Shown in pieces: positions 1 through 11,800 of a stretch of DNA of 64,000 bases. Within the stretch, counting starts at the first letter, position 1. Every line of letters begins with the position of its first letter. The notes under the pieces were generated by a model that saw only the letters and a program-made list of their open reading frames with translations, was not told the origin of the DNA and ran no database searches. This stretch comes from Glebionis coronaria (Eukaryota > Streptophyta > Magnoliopsida > Asterales > Asteraceae): positions 387,437,307 to 387,501,306 of the forward strand of contig CM046878.1 in assembly GCA_025667525.1 (NCBI GenBank). The letters are read 5' to 3'. The position numbers were made by a program, and so were the translations under genes.

Positions 1-489
1 AATTTTTGAAAAATGCCGAAAAAATAGATTTTCTGGTTAAAATGAGGACAAATTCATGGAAAAGCCCACTTACTTCGATAGAAGTCCCCCATACACTTGA
101 TATAAGCATTATCCTCAATGTTTAAGAATGTGGAAGTAAACTCCCCTAAACTTAGGACAATGTGCATGTTGTTTAAATCTTTATAAGGAAAGGAAAACTA
201 AAGTGATTTCAATGTGAACATATAAGATACGAAATATTGAATCACGACAGTTTAGGATAGAACCGGGAAGACGGGTACACGTGATCAAGGTTCGTCAAAA
301 GTCATCGAGAATGGATCTTTGAAGCTTTAATCCCTGCACATTAGAAGAAACAAGACAACAAACACATACGGGGCTCCCCCTACACTTATTATGAATACGG
401 TAAAGGATAGTTCACGGGTTGCCTCCTGAGAAGCGCTTGTTTTTGTTAACCGAGTCACGAGCCTGACTCGACCCAGAACTAATTCAAGG
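1..489 (-). other. 3' noncoding region of Athila-1
   Basis: No reading frame is supported here. The stretch aligns by eye with 51600-52090 in Athila-3: the same run of phrases about 'cttcgatagaagtccccc', 'aaactcccct' and 'gagaagcgcttgtttttgtt' occurs in both, in the same order. It therefore lies between the integrase stop and the 3' LTR. Confidence 0.75.
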
Positions 490-1513
490 GAAACGTGGTG
501 CGGGATGGAATCATCTCATGAGAGATGTCCTCACCAAAGTACAACTTCACGCGCTGGCCATTCACCTTAAAATTGGGCCCATTTGGCTGAGAAAGCTCAA
601 TGGTGCCATATGGGAAGACTTTGGCGACGGTGAATGGACCAGACCAACGACTCTTCAGCTTGCCGAGAAGATCTTCGACCGACAGTTAAAGAGTAAAACT
701 TGATCACCAACATGGAACTCTCGGTTCTTAATCCTTGCATCATGGATGATCTTGGTCTTCTCCTTGTAGATTAATGAGTTCTCATAAGCTTCATTCCTCA
801 GTTCATTGAGCTCGTTGAGTTGAATCTTCCGAAGATCGCCAGCTTTGTTGATGTCGAAGTTAGCCAACTTCAAGGCCCAGTACGCCTTATGTTCCAGCTC
901 AATAGGGAGGTGGCATGCTTTCTCGTACACAAGACGATAAGGTGTACAACCAATTGGGGTCTTATATGCGGTACGGAAAGCCCACAAAACATCGTCTAAC
1001 TTTTCGGCCCACGAGGCACGATGCTCTCCCACAGTACGCTCAAGAATTCGCTTCAATCCACGGTTAGATATCTCGGCTTGACCATTTGTTTGAGGATGAT
1101 AAGCGGTGGAAAGACGGTGATTGACACCGTACTTAGCCATGACTCGAGCAAATTGATCATTGCAAAAATGAGTCCCGCGGTCACTGATTATAGCACGAGG
1201 AACACCTATCGAGCAAAAAGCTGCTTCAAAAAGTTCATAACCACCCTCACATCGTTCGTAGGGAGGGCCTTAGCTTCAACCTATTTGGATACGTAGTCAA
1301 CGGCTACGAGGATGTACTTGTTCCCTTTAGATGATGGAAATAGCCCCATACAGTCGATACCCCATACATCAAAGATTTCACATTCTTGTATGAAATTTTG
1401 AGGCATCTCATCCTTATGTGTGATCTTGCCTTGGCGTTGGCAAGCATCACAATTTTTAACCATCTCGTGAGCGTCACGATAAATGGTGGGCCAATAGAAT
1501 CCGAGTCAAACAC
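490..1513 (-). pseudogene. Athila-1 integrase, broken
   Basis: Integrase inserts the cDNA into the chromosome. The zinc-binding tail CDACQRQGK is followed by the core start [10 protein letters not shown] (first catalytic Asp), then IISDRGTHF (second Asp) near 1180 and [10 protein letters not shown] (Glu) near 1090, so the DDE set is still recognisable. The frame is broken at least three times: between the pieces ending at 1513 and 1463, near 1210 (upstream of the VPRAIIS segment), and at about 655, beyond which the C-terminal segment is in another frame. The protein cannot be made as one chain. Spacing after RNase H is normal for the lineage. Confidence 0.88.
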
Positions 1514-2376
1514 TTTCTTCGCGGTATAGTTGGGACCAAAGTGACCACCGATGGTTCCTTTATGGCTAGCTTCGAGAATGTCTAAAGCTGCGGGTCCATC
1601 AACACACCGTCGAATAATCAGATCAGCACATTGTTTGAAGAGATAAGGGTCATCCCAAAAGTAAGTCTTAACATCTTTAAAGAACTTCTTCTTTTGTTGG
1701 GATGTTAACCCTTCGACGAGAATACCACCCGCTAAGTAATTTGCAATGTCCGCAAACCACGGGGTATCATCAAGATTTGAATTGATATAAATTAAGGCCT
1801 CAAGGGGAAAAGAGTCTTTGATCTCTTGATTCGGATGATCCCCTTTATAAGGATCCTCAAGTCTACTTAGATGATCCGCGACTAGGTTTTTGGCTCCTTT
1901 TTTGTCACGAATTTCGATTTTTTAAATTCTTGAAGGAGCAAAACCCAACGAAGAAGTCTTGGCTTGGAATCTTGTTTAGTCAACAAGTACTTCAACGCGG
2001 AATGATCGGTGTACACGATTGTGTTGGAAAGAACAAGATAGGGACGGAATTTCTCAAAAGCATACACTATAGCTAAAAGCTCTTTTTCGGTAGTGGTATA
2101 ATGCAATTGAGCCCCCGTCATTGTCTTGCTAGCATAATGGATTGGTTGGAAGTGTTTGTTCACTCTTTGGCCCAAAACCGCTCGAATAGAAAAATCGCTA
2201 GCATCACACATCAATATAAAAGGTAGCTCCCAATTAGTGGTAACCAAGAGCGGTGCCTTAGTTAGCTTGTCCTTAAGAAGATTGAAGGATTCAAGACACT
2301 CTTTAGAAAAGATAAAAGGAGTATCTTTTTCCAAGAGGTGGGTCATCGGGCGAGCGATTTTAGAAAAATCTTGAAT
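1514..2376 (-). pseudogene. Athila-1 RNase H and connection to integrase, broken
   Basis: RNase H degrades the RNA strand during reverse transcription. Residues such as [19 protein letters not shown] (first acidic site), [18 protein letters not shown] and [11 protein letters not shown] are typical of Ty3 RNase H. The piece at 1882-2346 is in frame with the RT upstream of the stop at 2377-2379. Near 1920 the frame changes within a T-rich run, and the linker to integrase (1514-1880) reads only in other frames. It is inactive as it stands. Confidence 0.85.
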
Positions 2377-3576
2377 GAATCAACGATAGAAGCCCGCATG
2401 ACAAAGGAAACTTCTCACACCCTTCACGGTTGAAGGTGGAGGTAATTTGGCTATGACATCCACTTTAGCACGGTCCACTTCAAGACCGGCTTTTGAGATT
2501 TTATGTCCAAGCACAATGCCTTCTTTTACCATGAAATGGCATTTTTCCCAATTTAGAACAAGGCGAGTGTCTTCACACCGCTTAAGCATGCGTTCCAAAT
2601 TGGCAAGGCACTGAGAGAAAGAACCACCATAGACCAAGAAATCATCCATGAAGACTTCCATAGTTTCTTCAACCATGTCATGGAAGATATCTATCATACA
2701 CCTTTGGAATGTCCCAGGAGCATTGCATAAGCCGAAAGGCATTCTTTTATAAGCAAATGTTCCATAAGGACAAGTGAATGTGGTTTTCTCTTTGTCTTTG
2801 GGATCGATGGGAATTTGAAAATACCCGGAGAAACCGTCTAAGAAGCAATAATAGTCATTACCCGCTAGACGTTCAAGCATTTGGTCCCTAAAAGGAATGG
2901 AAAAATGATCCTTTCTCGTAGAATCATTGAGTTTGCGATAGTCTATACAAACTCTCCACCCTGTAACGAGACAAGTAGGAATCAACTCGTTGTTTTCATT
3001 GGGCACAACGGTGATTCCGCCTTTCTTAGGCACACAATGGACGAGACTAACCCATGGTGAATCCGAGATAGGGTAGATCATTCCCGCATCAAGAAGTTTG
3101 ATAACCTCTTTTTTGATAACGTCATGGATCTTGGGATTCACCCTTCTTTGGCTTTGAATAGTGGGTTTAAACTCGTCCTCCATGAGAATTTTATGTGTGC
3201 AAAAGTGAGGATCAATTCCACGAATATCGGAGATTTTCCAAGCAATCGCTTTCTTATGATTCTTCAACACGGCGATAAGTCGGGATTTTTCGTCTTCGTT
3301 CAAATCCTTTGCGATGATGACGGGTAACTTCTTATTATCGTCAAGGAATAGGTACCCGAGATGAGACGGCAGATCCTTAAGGTCTAAATCCGGAGGATTT
3401 TCGATGGACGACATAGTCAAATTCAGATCATTGATAGAGATTTCCTTAGGAGATGGTCGAGAAATATGGTCCTCATTGAGAAGTTTCTCAATGGTACGAA
3501 TGTCTTCATCCCATATGGAGGGAGAATCATCATATTGCAAGTGCACATCTCCCAAAGTTGCTTCAAGTTCTTTCAA
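2377..3576 (-). pseudogene. Athila-1 reverse transcriptase, ended by a premature stop
   Basis: The 398-residue open frame covers the Ty3 RT fingers and palm: WRVCIDYRKLN, YYCFLDGFSGYFQIPI, FAYKRMPFGLCNAPGTFQ and the catalytic box EVFMDDFLVYG. The usual box ends FxDDFSV, so the two catalytic Asp residues are kept. The frame ends at a TGA (2377-2379) just after HAGFYR, where the family normally continues with Arg, and the downstream RNase H is in the same frame. A CGA-to-TGA change is the simplest explanation. The upstream linker EDHISRPSPKEISINDL joins the protease. Confidence 0.9.
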
Positions 3577-3602
3577 AATGAAATCACTTTCTCCAAATGG
3601 AG

Positions 3603-4637
3603 TTAGTGATGGAGCAAAGAGGCAACGGTCTCAACAATGGGAAGAGAAGAAGAACCACTTTTACAAGCGTCTTTGAAATGTTCTTCACAAGCCTCATCAA
3701 GAACGTCAATGAAATTAACGCTCTCGTTTTTAGAAGGCTGCTTGGAAAGTTTTCCCATGTTGAAGACGATTTTATCTTCACCAACTCTCATGATTAATTC
3801 GCCCGCGGCTACATCAATGACAGTGCGACCGGTCCTCAAGAATGGACGTCCAACGATTAATGGAACACGAGGATCCATCTCGTAGTCAACGAAAACAAAA
3901 TCCGTCGGAAAGGTGAATTTGTCGACACCAACGAAGACGTCTTCGGCTATCCCCACCGGATAAGCAACCGTACGGTTTGCTAATTCCAAAGTCATTCGTG
4001 TGGGGACTAGATCGGGTAGAGAAAATTGTTTCCAAACTCTTAGAGGCATTAAGTTGATACTAGCACCTAGATTGGCTAGGGCCATACAATTCTCTACCCC
4101 GGGGAAGTTGCAAGGAATGAGAAAACGACTCGGATCACCAAGTTTGGTGGGTAATTTCCTTAAGAGCACTGCGGAGCAATTCTCGTTAAGTTGGGTCTGA
4201 GCGATGTCAAGAAGTTTCTCCTTATCACTGATAAGATCTTTAAACATTTTAGCATATTTGGGCATGTGAGCGAGAGCCTCAGCAAAGGAGATATTGAAAT
4301 TCAGTTGTTTAAACATTTTGAGAAAGTTAGAAACCTGAATATCATACTTGTTCTTCAATTTCTCTTTCCTCAACCTTGAGGGATAAGGTATATTGGGTTG
4401 AGATGAAGGCTTTGTAATGGAATTCTCACTCACATCCTTGGGTGGTGGAGGGGTGGAAGTAGAAGGTAGAGGAATTGGAGAAGTAGAAGTTGGAGGAATT
4501 GGAGAAGTAGAAGTTAGAGGAATTAGAGAAGGGGACTCGTTTTCCTTTGTCACAATCACCGGTGTAGGTGTAGGAAGCTCGGGTTCCTTAAACCTTTTCC
4601 ACTGTGAGTGGTGATTGCTTTCATCTCCCCTCTTGGA
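3603..4637 (-). pseudogene. Athila-1 aspartic protease region, catalytic Asp lost, split by a MITE
   Basis: The proline- and serine-rich linker is followed by the retropepsin-like core CMALANLGASINLMPL. In Athila-2 the same motif reads ALADLGAS, so the catalytic Asp (codon at 4071-4073) has become Asn by one G-to-A change. Downstream FVDYEMDPRVPLIVGRPFLRTG matches the second half of the fold. The open frame appears to begin at 4799, but the part above 4637 is MITE sequence. The genuine upstream coding sequence resumes at 5268. Confidence 0.87.
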
Positions 4638-5259
4638 TAAAGATGGCAAAAAACTCCGAACCCGATGGAGAATCTGATACCCGAATCCGATTGGACCAGG
4701 GATTCCCCGAGTTGACCGGGTATGGGGATGAGGGTGGCGATTCTTCGATAATAAAAAGCGGGTATGGAGGCGGGGATGGTAATACTCTTGGTTCCCCAAA
4801 CCCGTCCCTGAACCCGCCCTCGGAATATCTTTATTCTACATATACATGTATATATCTTGTATGTTTCAAATATCTATTAGATAAATGAAACACTATCAGT
4901 CGATGGTTAATATTTCCTTTGACATTAACCTTCTAAGATAAGCTCTTGTGTGTTAATTTTGTTATTTTTAATACTGAGCATGATCGCATGAATGTTAATC
5001 TCGTTAATGTTGTTTGCTATTACCGTTGTGTTATTTGTAATGGTTGTGTCATTTGAAACATACTTTAAATGTTAATTGTGTAACGAGGAAAAAATCCCCG
5101 ATTCCCCATTAGGGATCCGCATTCCCCGCTGGGGATGGGGATGGAATGTAGCTAGTAATCCCGATGGGGATCGGGACGGGGATGGGAATAGATATTTAAC
5201 TTTGGGGATGGGGATGGTAGCAACCATTCCCCGCAAACCCGACCCCGTTGCCATCTCTA
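4638..5259. mobile_element. hAT-type MITE with 8-bp target duplication
   Basis: The insert starts TAAAGATGGCAA and ends TTGCCATCTCTA, which are 12-bp terminal inverted repeats with one mismatch. It is flanked by identical 8-bp direct repeats CTCTTGGA (4630-4637 and 5260-5267). Athila-2 at the same place (around 19303) has one uninterrupted copy, which confirms the insertion. An 8-bp duplication and TAGAGATGGCAA-like ends fit the hAT superfamily. The interior is rich in GGGGAT/CCCCGA words and encodes no transposase, so it is non-autonomous. It supplies a false start to the protease frame. Confidence 0.92.
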
Positions 5260-5267
5260 CTCTTGGA

Positions 5268-6149
5268 TTAGCAACGGTGTTACTCGGAAGAGAACCCGAA
5301 CCAGAGGCTTGATTACTTTGGAAGAAACTAGCCATCATATCCCTTAAGTCATTCGTTTGACTGGACAAAGAGTTTCGCATATCGGCTCAAAGATCATTCC
5401 CTTGTTTCACTATATCTCCTTTCAAGTTAGCTATTTGTCGCTGAAGATTCTGCACATTACGTCATTAGTCCTCATGTAAGTTTCAACCTCCTGATGAAAT
5501 GCGGTGGGTTGGGTGGGAGGAAGAGCATGGTAGGCAGGTGGTTGATAAGTGGGTTGTTGGTAAACTTGGTTGTTTCCTTGAGGTGGATATGGGTTTCTTT
5601 GGGTTTGATATTGATTTGAAGCTCGAGGTTGGTTTTGATTGTTGCGATTGAGGTTGTTTGGGTTTTGAGGTGGAAAACCGGGTGGTGAAAGAATGTTGTT
5701 TGAACGATAACTGAGCAGATTACGGTCACCTTGAGGACGTGCTTGATAGACTCCCGTAAAAAAGTTACCGTTGGCGGCATACACATTTTCCGGATTGTCA
5801 TGAGTCGAAGGACAATCGGTGTATGAATGATATCCCCCACATATTTCACATGATTGACTCAAAGCATTAACTTGTGCATTGATAGCTTTGGTATTGTTAG
5901 CGGTTTGGAGAGCAAGTGTTTCAACAAGTGAAGTAAGCTTATCAATTCTCTTGTCGCTCTCATTAGTGCTAGCACTAGCCACATTAGTCCAAACACTCTT
6001 GGTTTGCACTCTAGACTTATTCTCAATTATATCCCATGCGGCATTAGAAGACTTAACCAAAATGTTACCCCCCGAGGCACTATTTAGTGAATCTTGGTCA
6101 TTCATGCTTAAACCATTGTAAAAAGTTTTAATTTGATGTACTTTTGTGA
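5268..6149 (-). pseudogene. Athila-1 gag C-terminal half and gag-protease linker, truncated
   Basis: The frame at 5431-6105 carries the second half of gag, including a CCHC-like knuckle CEICGGYHSYTDC and a long Asn/Gln/Pro-rich tail. Around 5268-5430 the frame changes and continues as the SSQTNDLRDMMASFF segment leading to the protease. The N-terminal half of gag present in Athila-2 (20150-20739) is missing: homology stops within the codons around 6149 where the copia LTR starts. Confidence 0.85.
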
Positions 6150-6721
6150 TGTGGAAACCTTGATTTCCAGATCTTTTAGCTACTAGGAACGAATCTCATT
6201 CACTTGATTGAATCAAGGCGGAATAGAATGAAACACGTTTAACAAGGTGTTTGGACACAAAGACATGAATTTAAAACAAATGGGATGTTCATTATATTAA
6301 TAACAAACATCCACTAGACGTGTATACATTTAATCCCACGTCTAGTGCACACATGCTTTTAGGTTTACATTGTGAATGAATTGATATAAAACCTAAGACC
6401 CTTGGTTCCTTTTATAGTGTAAGGATTAGGGTTTACAAGAGATAATAATGAATAAACAAGTAAATCTTCTATTTAAATAAACTTATGCAGAATATATCTT
6501 GCATGTTTATCTAAATAGAAGTTTCCATAAGCTTCTTTGTCTACGTTTTGTCAATGCTTGAATTGCATGTGACAATGCTTGAATTGCACATGACAATGCT
6601 TGAGCCATCAACGCTGGATTTGTTCTTGTCAACCCCTAAATTGCTCTTGACAACGCTTAGACAATATCTTCATGTTTTCTTCGTTTTTGAGTTTCTGCCA
6701 CATCAACTATTTGACCCAACA
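6150..6721 (-). repeat. LTR A, 3' LTR of copia-1
   Basis: On the minus strand this 572-bp unit begins TGTTGGGTC and ends CAAGGTTTCCACA, giving TG...CA ends. It is preceded by a purine tract ACTAGGGAAGAT. A TATAAAAG box lies at 6409-6416. The U3 holds several copies of a TCAAGCATTGTC/AGCGTTGT-like word (6555-6660), a feature shared with the copia-3 LTR at 58831-59320. No second copy of this LTR is in the window. Confidence 0.85.
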
Positions 6722-7582
6722 ATCTTCCCTAGTTGATGTCGGCAAAACTCTATGTGTATCTCTTGTAAGTTGTACATGATCTTCAAATTGCTTCCCCTCA
6801 AGTGTAGCATGTACTTCTTCCCCTTTTTGTCACATCAACAGGAAAGTAAACAATGTTGCAATATTTGAAGATTCTCCAAATGTAGCTCTATGTAATGATC
6901 TTGAAGAACAATTAATATAATAATTTTGATGTAGAAGTGGAGTAACCCAAACCTATGTTCCATGTCTTGTACTATCCACGTGATAAAGAACTTATACGAA
7001 TCTGACCAAGTATAAGTAGACCTCGATCCCTTGTCAATATTCTCATCCTTTGTGAGACACTGAGCACGATAATGTAACTTCTTCAAGTGTTATGACAAGT
7101 CTTCGTCACCAACCATGTAAGCACGAACAAGTTATCTTTAAAAGTAATGTTGACCAAACATGACTTTGTAAGATATGATAGAACACAAACTCGTGAAAAT
7201 CTTCTTCGATCATCAAACTTACCATAAGAGTTCTTCCCCTTAAGCTAACACCTCTTCATGACGAATTTAATGGAATAACATCTTCATACCATATGTAAAA
7301 GTTTCGCAACGGATAACTCTTTTACAAGGCTATCCCGATTACATAGTTTAAAATATCCATCAAATTCCCATAAAAAGTTGCTAACTCGCTTTAAGATCAT
7401 TAATCCCTTTCAAAAATATCCGAGCCATAAATATCAACATGATATTCTATATTAAAACGGAGATTCCATGTACCTTCGTGTGTAAATTCCACCTTTTTGT
7501 GTGCTCAGAACGTACCAATTTTCTCAAACAGCAGTCTTCCTTGTGTTGTCTAATATCATCTTTATCCAATATCTTTATCAGT

Positions 7583-7608
7583 TGTATTGTCCGATATCGG
7601 ACAATACA
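7583..7608. repeat. 26-bp perfect palindrome
   Basis: The half-site TGTATTGTCCGAT is followed directly by its reverse complement with no spacer. It abuts the first TGTCAGCGT word. Nothing else in this AT-rich stretch has comparable symmetry. Confidence 0.9.
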
Positions 7609-7724
7609 TGTCAGCGTTTGAATAAACATATATCGGATAACACTGTCAACCTGTCAGCGTTTACTTATTCTGTCAGCGTCAAACACTTCCTGTCAGCGTC
7701 AATTTCACTCTTGTCAGCGTCATC
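7609..7724 (-). repeat. Cluster of five TGTCAGCGT words
   Basis: Five copies of TGTCAGCGT (minus strand ACGCTGACA) occur with irregular spacing, each followed by TT or TC. Close relatives of this word (GACGCTGACA, GCGTTGATAGGA) occur at 47610-47700 and in the copia-3 LTR at 58865-58965. Confidence 0.75.
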
Positions 7725-8858
7725 TCAAACTCCCATATCTTACATGTGATTTACCATCACAAACGATCATGTGAATTTTAGAAAAGAATCACGAGCAAAC
7801 CAGAATTGGAACTCTTTCTCACGCCTGTTATATAACTTAGGAAACAGAATATTACGTCCACACCTCCACGTGAGAAAGAAATATATCCTAAAAATCAGTA
7901 ATGATATATATTCATGCTGCATAAAATATTATTCCATAAATAAGAGCTATATCCCCCAAAACCAGGAATTATATCCACGATTTAATTGTCAACCTCCTAT
8001 TTTTGTGCACAAGATACGCAATATGAATTCCCAAAGTTTCTGCTGATCTACTGAACCATATTGATCTCTTTCATGCTTGAATTCCACGTTTAGTATTAAA
8101 AACTAAATTCCTACAAACTAGGAATTATATTCTGACCTCTTTACACGTTCTAACCTTTTTCTTTAGTACTTCAAAAACCATTCAACGTAAATAACCCTTG
8201 AAAATAGCATTAGAATAATCACCAAGATCTTTTCCACGTGATTATAGGTAGAACTTCATCTAAACATAGATCATATAGAAAGAATACAACATCCATAAAT
8301 GTTTACCATGGCAAATCACAATCGTTCAAGAAATTCTACGTACCGTTCATCTTTCTGTATTCCATTTAACCGTATCTAGGGTTCAAGTGAAACCCTAACA
8401 GATGAACAGTAACTAGTGTTTGTAGATTAACCATAGATCCTGTATTAACTTGAATCACAACAGCCACCAACCTCATAAAATTAACTTGAGCCAACGTTTT
8501 CTAAGGAAATACGTGACTTTAATATGAAAACCGGGTTGCAGCCTGAAATAACTACAAGCCATAATGGGCATGTTTTAAAAATGTACAACTTTTATACGGA
8601 CTCTATTTATGGCGCCGTGTCAATATTGATCGACATTTCTAAAGCCGTAAATATTACCGTACTAAAAGACATGCCCGATTTAAAAACGAAAAATATTTTT
8701 GGTTTTTCTTGATTTTATAATTTTTATGGTTTTTGTAGATTTTATATTTTTTATGGTTTTTGTTGGTTTTATATTTTTGTATTTTTCTTTTGAGGTTTAT
8801 ATATTTACTATAATATACATGATCACGAACAAAGGATACTCTGAATAGTTTACCACCA

Positions 8859-11800
8859 CTATTCAGTTGATTCTTCTGCCAACTCTTTGAGAGTCGCTGG
8901 AGTGAATGATTTCATGCCAAGCTTGTCGATCAAAAACTCGATTCGTCCTCGATCTAAGGCTTTGGTGAACATATCCGCCAGCTGATACTCAATAGTGACA
9001 AAATACAGCTCGATCACTCCGTTCTCCACCTGCTCTTTAATGAAATGGTAGCGAATGTCTATGTGCTTGGCCCGGGAGTGTTGAACATAGTTGCAGCAAA
9101 GGGCAATGGCGCTTTTGTTGTCACAATACATCGGGATTTTGTTAAATCCCAAACCGTAGTCAGTTAATTGTGATCTCATCCAAAGGACTTGAGCACAACA
9201 ACCGGACATGGCGATGTATTCATCCTCCGTGCTAGAAATTGCAGCACTTTTCTGCCTTTTTGAAGACCAACTGATCAATCTATCTCCAAGGAGTTGCACA
9301 GATCCAGAAGTGCTACGCCTCGTGTCTTGACATCCAGCATGATCGGCATCTGCGTATGATATTAAAGCAATAGAGGAATCTTTCGGATACCATAGACCAC
9401 GATGAAATGTTCCTTTTAGATACCGAAAGATCCTTTTCACAACATGTAGGTGCTTTTCGGTAGGCCTAGCCTGATACCGGGCACACATGCATACAGCAAA
9501 TTGCAAATCAGGCCTGATAGCAGTCAGATAGAGAAGGGTGCCAATCATTCCACGGTAAAGTTTTGGATCGACAATAGTCCCATTCCTATCTTCATCTAAC
9601 TTGGATTTCTCCACCATTGGAGTGTCTACGGGGTCACAATTTTCAAAGTTATATTTCTTTAAAGATTCAAGAGCATATTTGGATTGATTAATAAAGATGC
9701 CTCTGGGATTTTGAGAAATCTGTAATCCTAAGAAAAATGAAATTTTTCCCATCATCGACATCTGAAAGCGTGTGGACATTATCTTCTCAAAGCGATTTGA
9801 CAATTCTATGTTAGTGGCAACAAATATTATATCATCAACATAAATTTGTACCAGAATCATGTCGTTGTCCTCCTTGAGAGTGAATAGAGTGGGGTCCACC
9901 TTGCCTTTGGAGAAGCCTTCCGAGATGAGATATGTTGAAAGGAGATCGTACCACGCGCGTGGAGCTTGTTTCAACCCATATAGAGCCTTCTTAAGCTTGT
10001 ACACATGATTAGGAAACTTCGTGCTAACGAACCCATCCGACTGACGAACATAGACCTCTTCCCTTAGTTCACCGTTCAAAAATGCCGTCTTCACATCCAT
10101 TTGATAGACGATCATATTCATATGAGCAGCATACGCAAGGAATAGTCTAATAGCCTCCAATCTTGCCACAGGAGCAAAAGATTCTTCAAAGTCTATACCC
10201 AAGGCTTGTTTATATCCTCTAGCGACCAATCTAGCCTTATTCTTCAATACTGCACCCATCTCATCGAGTTTAACCTTATAAACCCATAACAAAGTAAGGA
10301 TGTTAACCTTGTCAGGGAGAGGAACCAATTCCCATACTTCAAGTCGTTGGAATTCATTTAGTTCCTCCTGCATAGCTTCAATCCAAGATGATTGAGTCAT
10401 AGCCTGCTGCCAATTTTTAGGTTCAACTTTGGAGAGAAATGCATCAAAGTAACAATAGAGTGCACTCTCTTGTAATTGATGACGTGTAGAAACTGGTCGA
10501 TCTAGATCTCCAATGACATTCCTAATTGGGTGATCTTTTGTCCATTTGGTGCTATGATTTTCAATCCTAGGTGGTCTGGAGTGAACAATAGAAGGAGCTT
10601 CTTCTGAGGTAGACGCGGCTGAAAGGTTTTCAGGGAACGGTATACCAAAGAAAGGAAGCTCTTTTAAGTGAGCATATTCCAAGTCGTGATCAATAGAATC
10701 CTCTTCCACATCATTAGGCACAAGTAGGGGTGATGATTCAGGTGTAGTTTGAGAATTACTTGGTAAAGGGGCATCCGGTTCAATGTTAATTGAAGATGCA
10801 TTAGATAAAGGTTCATTAGCTTGAGCAACCACTTCAGGGATTGGAGCGATCACTACAGGTGCTAGAACTTCATCAGTCGGGGGATCGAAGAATTCATCAA
10901 ACAACGGTTGAAACAGTTTATCCCACTCGGGCCTTGTTGGTGGTAAAAATGATATAGAAGTAGGATTATTGGGAACTAATCCGGAACTAATAGCACCGGT
11001 TCCCATCTCATGAAGCGCGGGTTCAGAGCTGTGTTGCTCAGAAGCCATTGTTGTCAGCTTATCGAAATCTGCGTCCATAGTTTCTACAATCTTGCCAAGA
11101 CGACGGTTGTAAATTCGGTATGCTTTCTTGGACGGTGAGTAACCAATGAAAATACCTATATCGGCTTTCGGTTGAAGCTTACCCAAGTTCTCACTATTAA
11201 TGTTTGGATAACAAAGAGCACCAAACACATGAAAAAATGAAACATCGGGTTTACGGTCATGTAGAAGCTCATAAGGTGTTTTTCCATGGCGTTTCCGAAT
11301 GATAGAACGGTTTTGGGTGAAACATGCAGTAGATATAGCCTCTGCCCACAAGAACAATGGAGCGTTCGCATAAATAGGCATAGTCCTAGCAGCTTCCATA
11401 AGTGTACGATTTCGTCTTTCAACGACACCGTTTTGTTGTGGAGTGCGTGCAACGGATGTTTCATGTGAGATACCAACTCCTTCATAGTAATCACGAAGTG
11501 TCTGGTTGACGAACTCTGTTCCATTGTCTGTACGAATACGGCGGACAGTAGTATTCAAACGTACCTGAATGAATTTCAGAAAAGTGATGATAGCCTTCGG
11601 TGCTTCATCCTTTGTACGTAGAAATCTAACCCATGTAAACCTGGAGAAATCATCCACAATAACCAGAATGAATTTCTTACCGCTCACACTTTCAGTTCTC
11701 ATTGGCCCACAAAGATCCATATGCAAAAGATGAAGTTTTTCTTGATTGGTGTCTTCAGCTTTGGGCCTGTATGATTTCTTGGTACTTTTCCCCCTTGAAC

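Larger units (their letters stand above)
1..6149 (-). mobile_element. Athila-lineage Ty3 retrotransposon, 5'-truncated (Athila-1)
   Basis: A minus-strand element whose reading order is gag (about 6149-5268), protease (4637-3603), reverse transcriptase (3576-2377), RNase H (2376-1882) and integrase (1513-490), followed by a 3' noncoding stretch running off the left edge. The RT and integrase motifs and the DLGAS-type protease (here NLGAS) are those of the Athila lineage. Every domain is broken by stops or frameshifts. The gag homology shared with Athila-2 stops abruptly at about 6149, where a copia LTR begins. The Athila LTR piece at 18155-18705 is the best candidate for its separated 5' LTR. 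The 3' LTR lies outside the window. Confidence 0.9.
6722..8858 (-). other. 3' noncoding region of copia-1
   Basis: No supported coding region in 2.1 kb. Three things stand out. 8529-8706 resembles copia-2 at 43932-44217 on its coding strand, so it is a noncoding module kept by both elements. 7583-7608 is a perfect 26-bp palindrome. 7609-7724 has five spaced copies of TGTCAGCGT. The last feature resembles U3 sequence of the LTR A/copia-3 type, so part of this interval may be an old LTR fragment. A junction between the two parents of this recombinant could lie here. Confidence 0.6.

Noticed and set aside
6835..8046. Small ORFs in the copia-1 3' region as host genes
   Set aside because: All are below 95 residues, AT-driven, and overlap noncoding features; no family resemblance.
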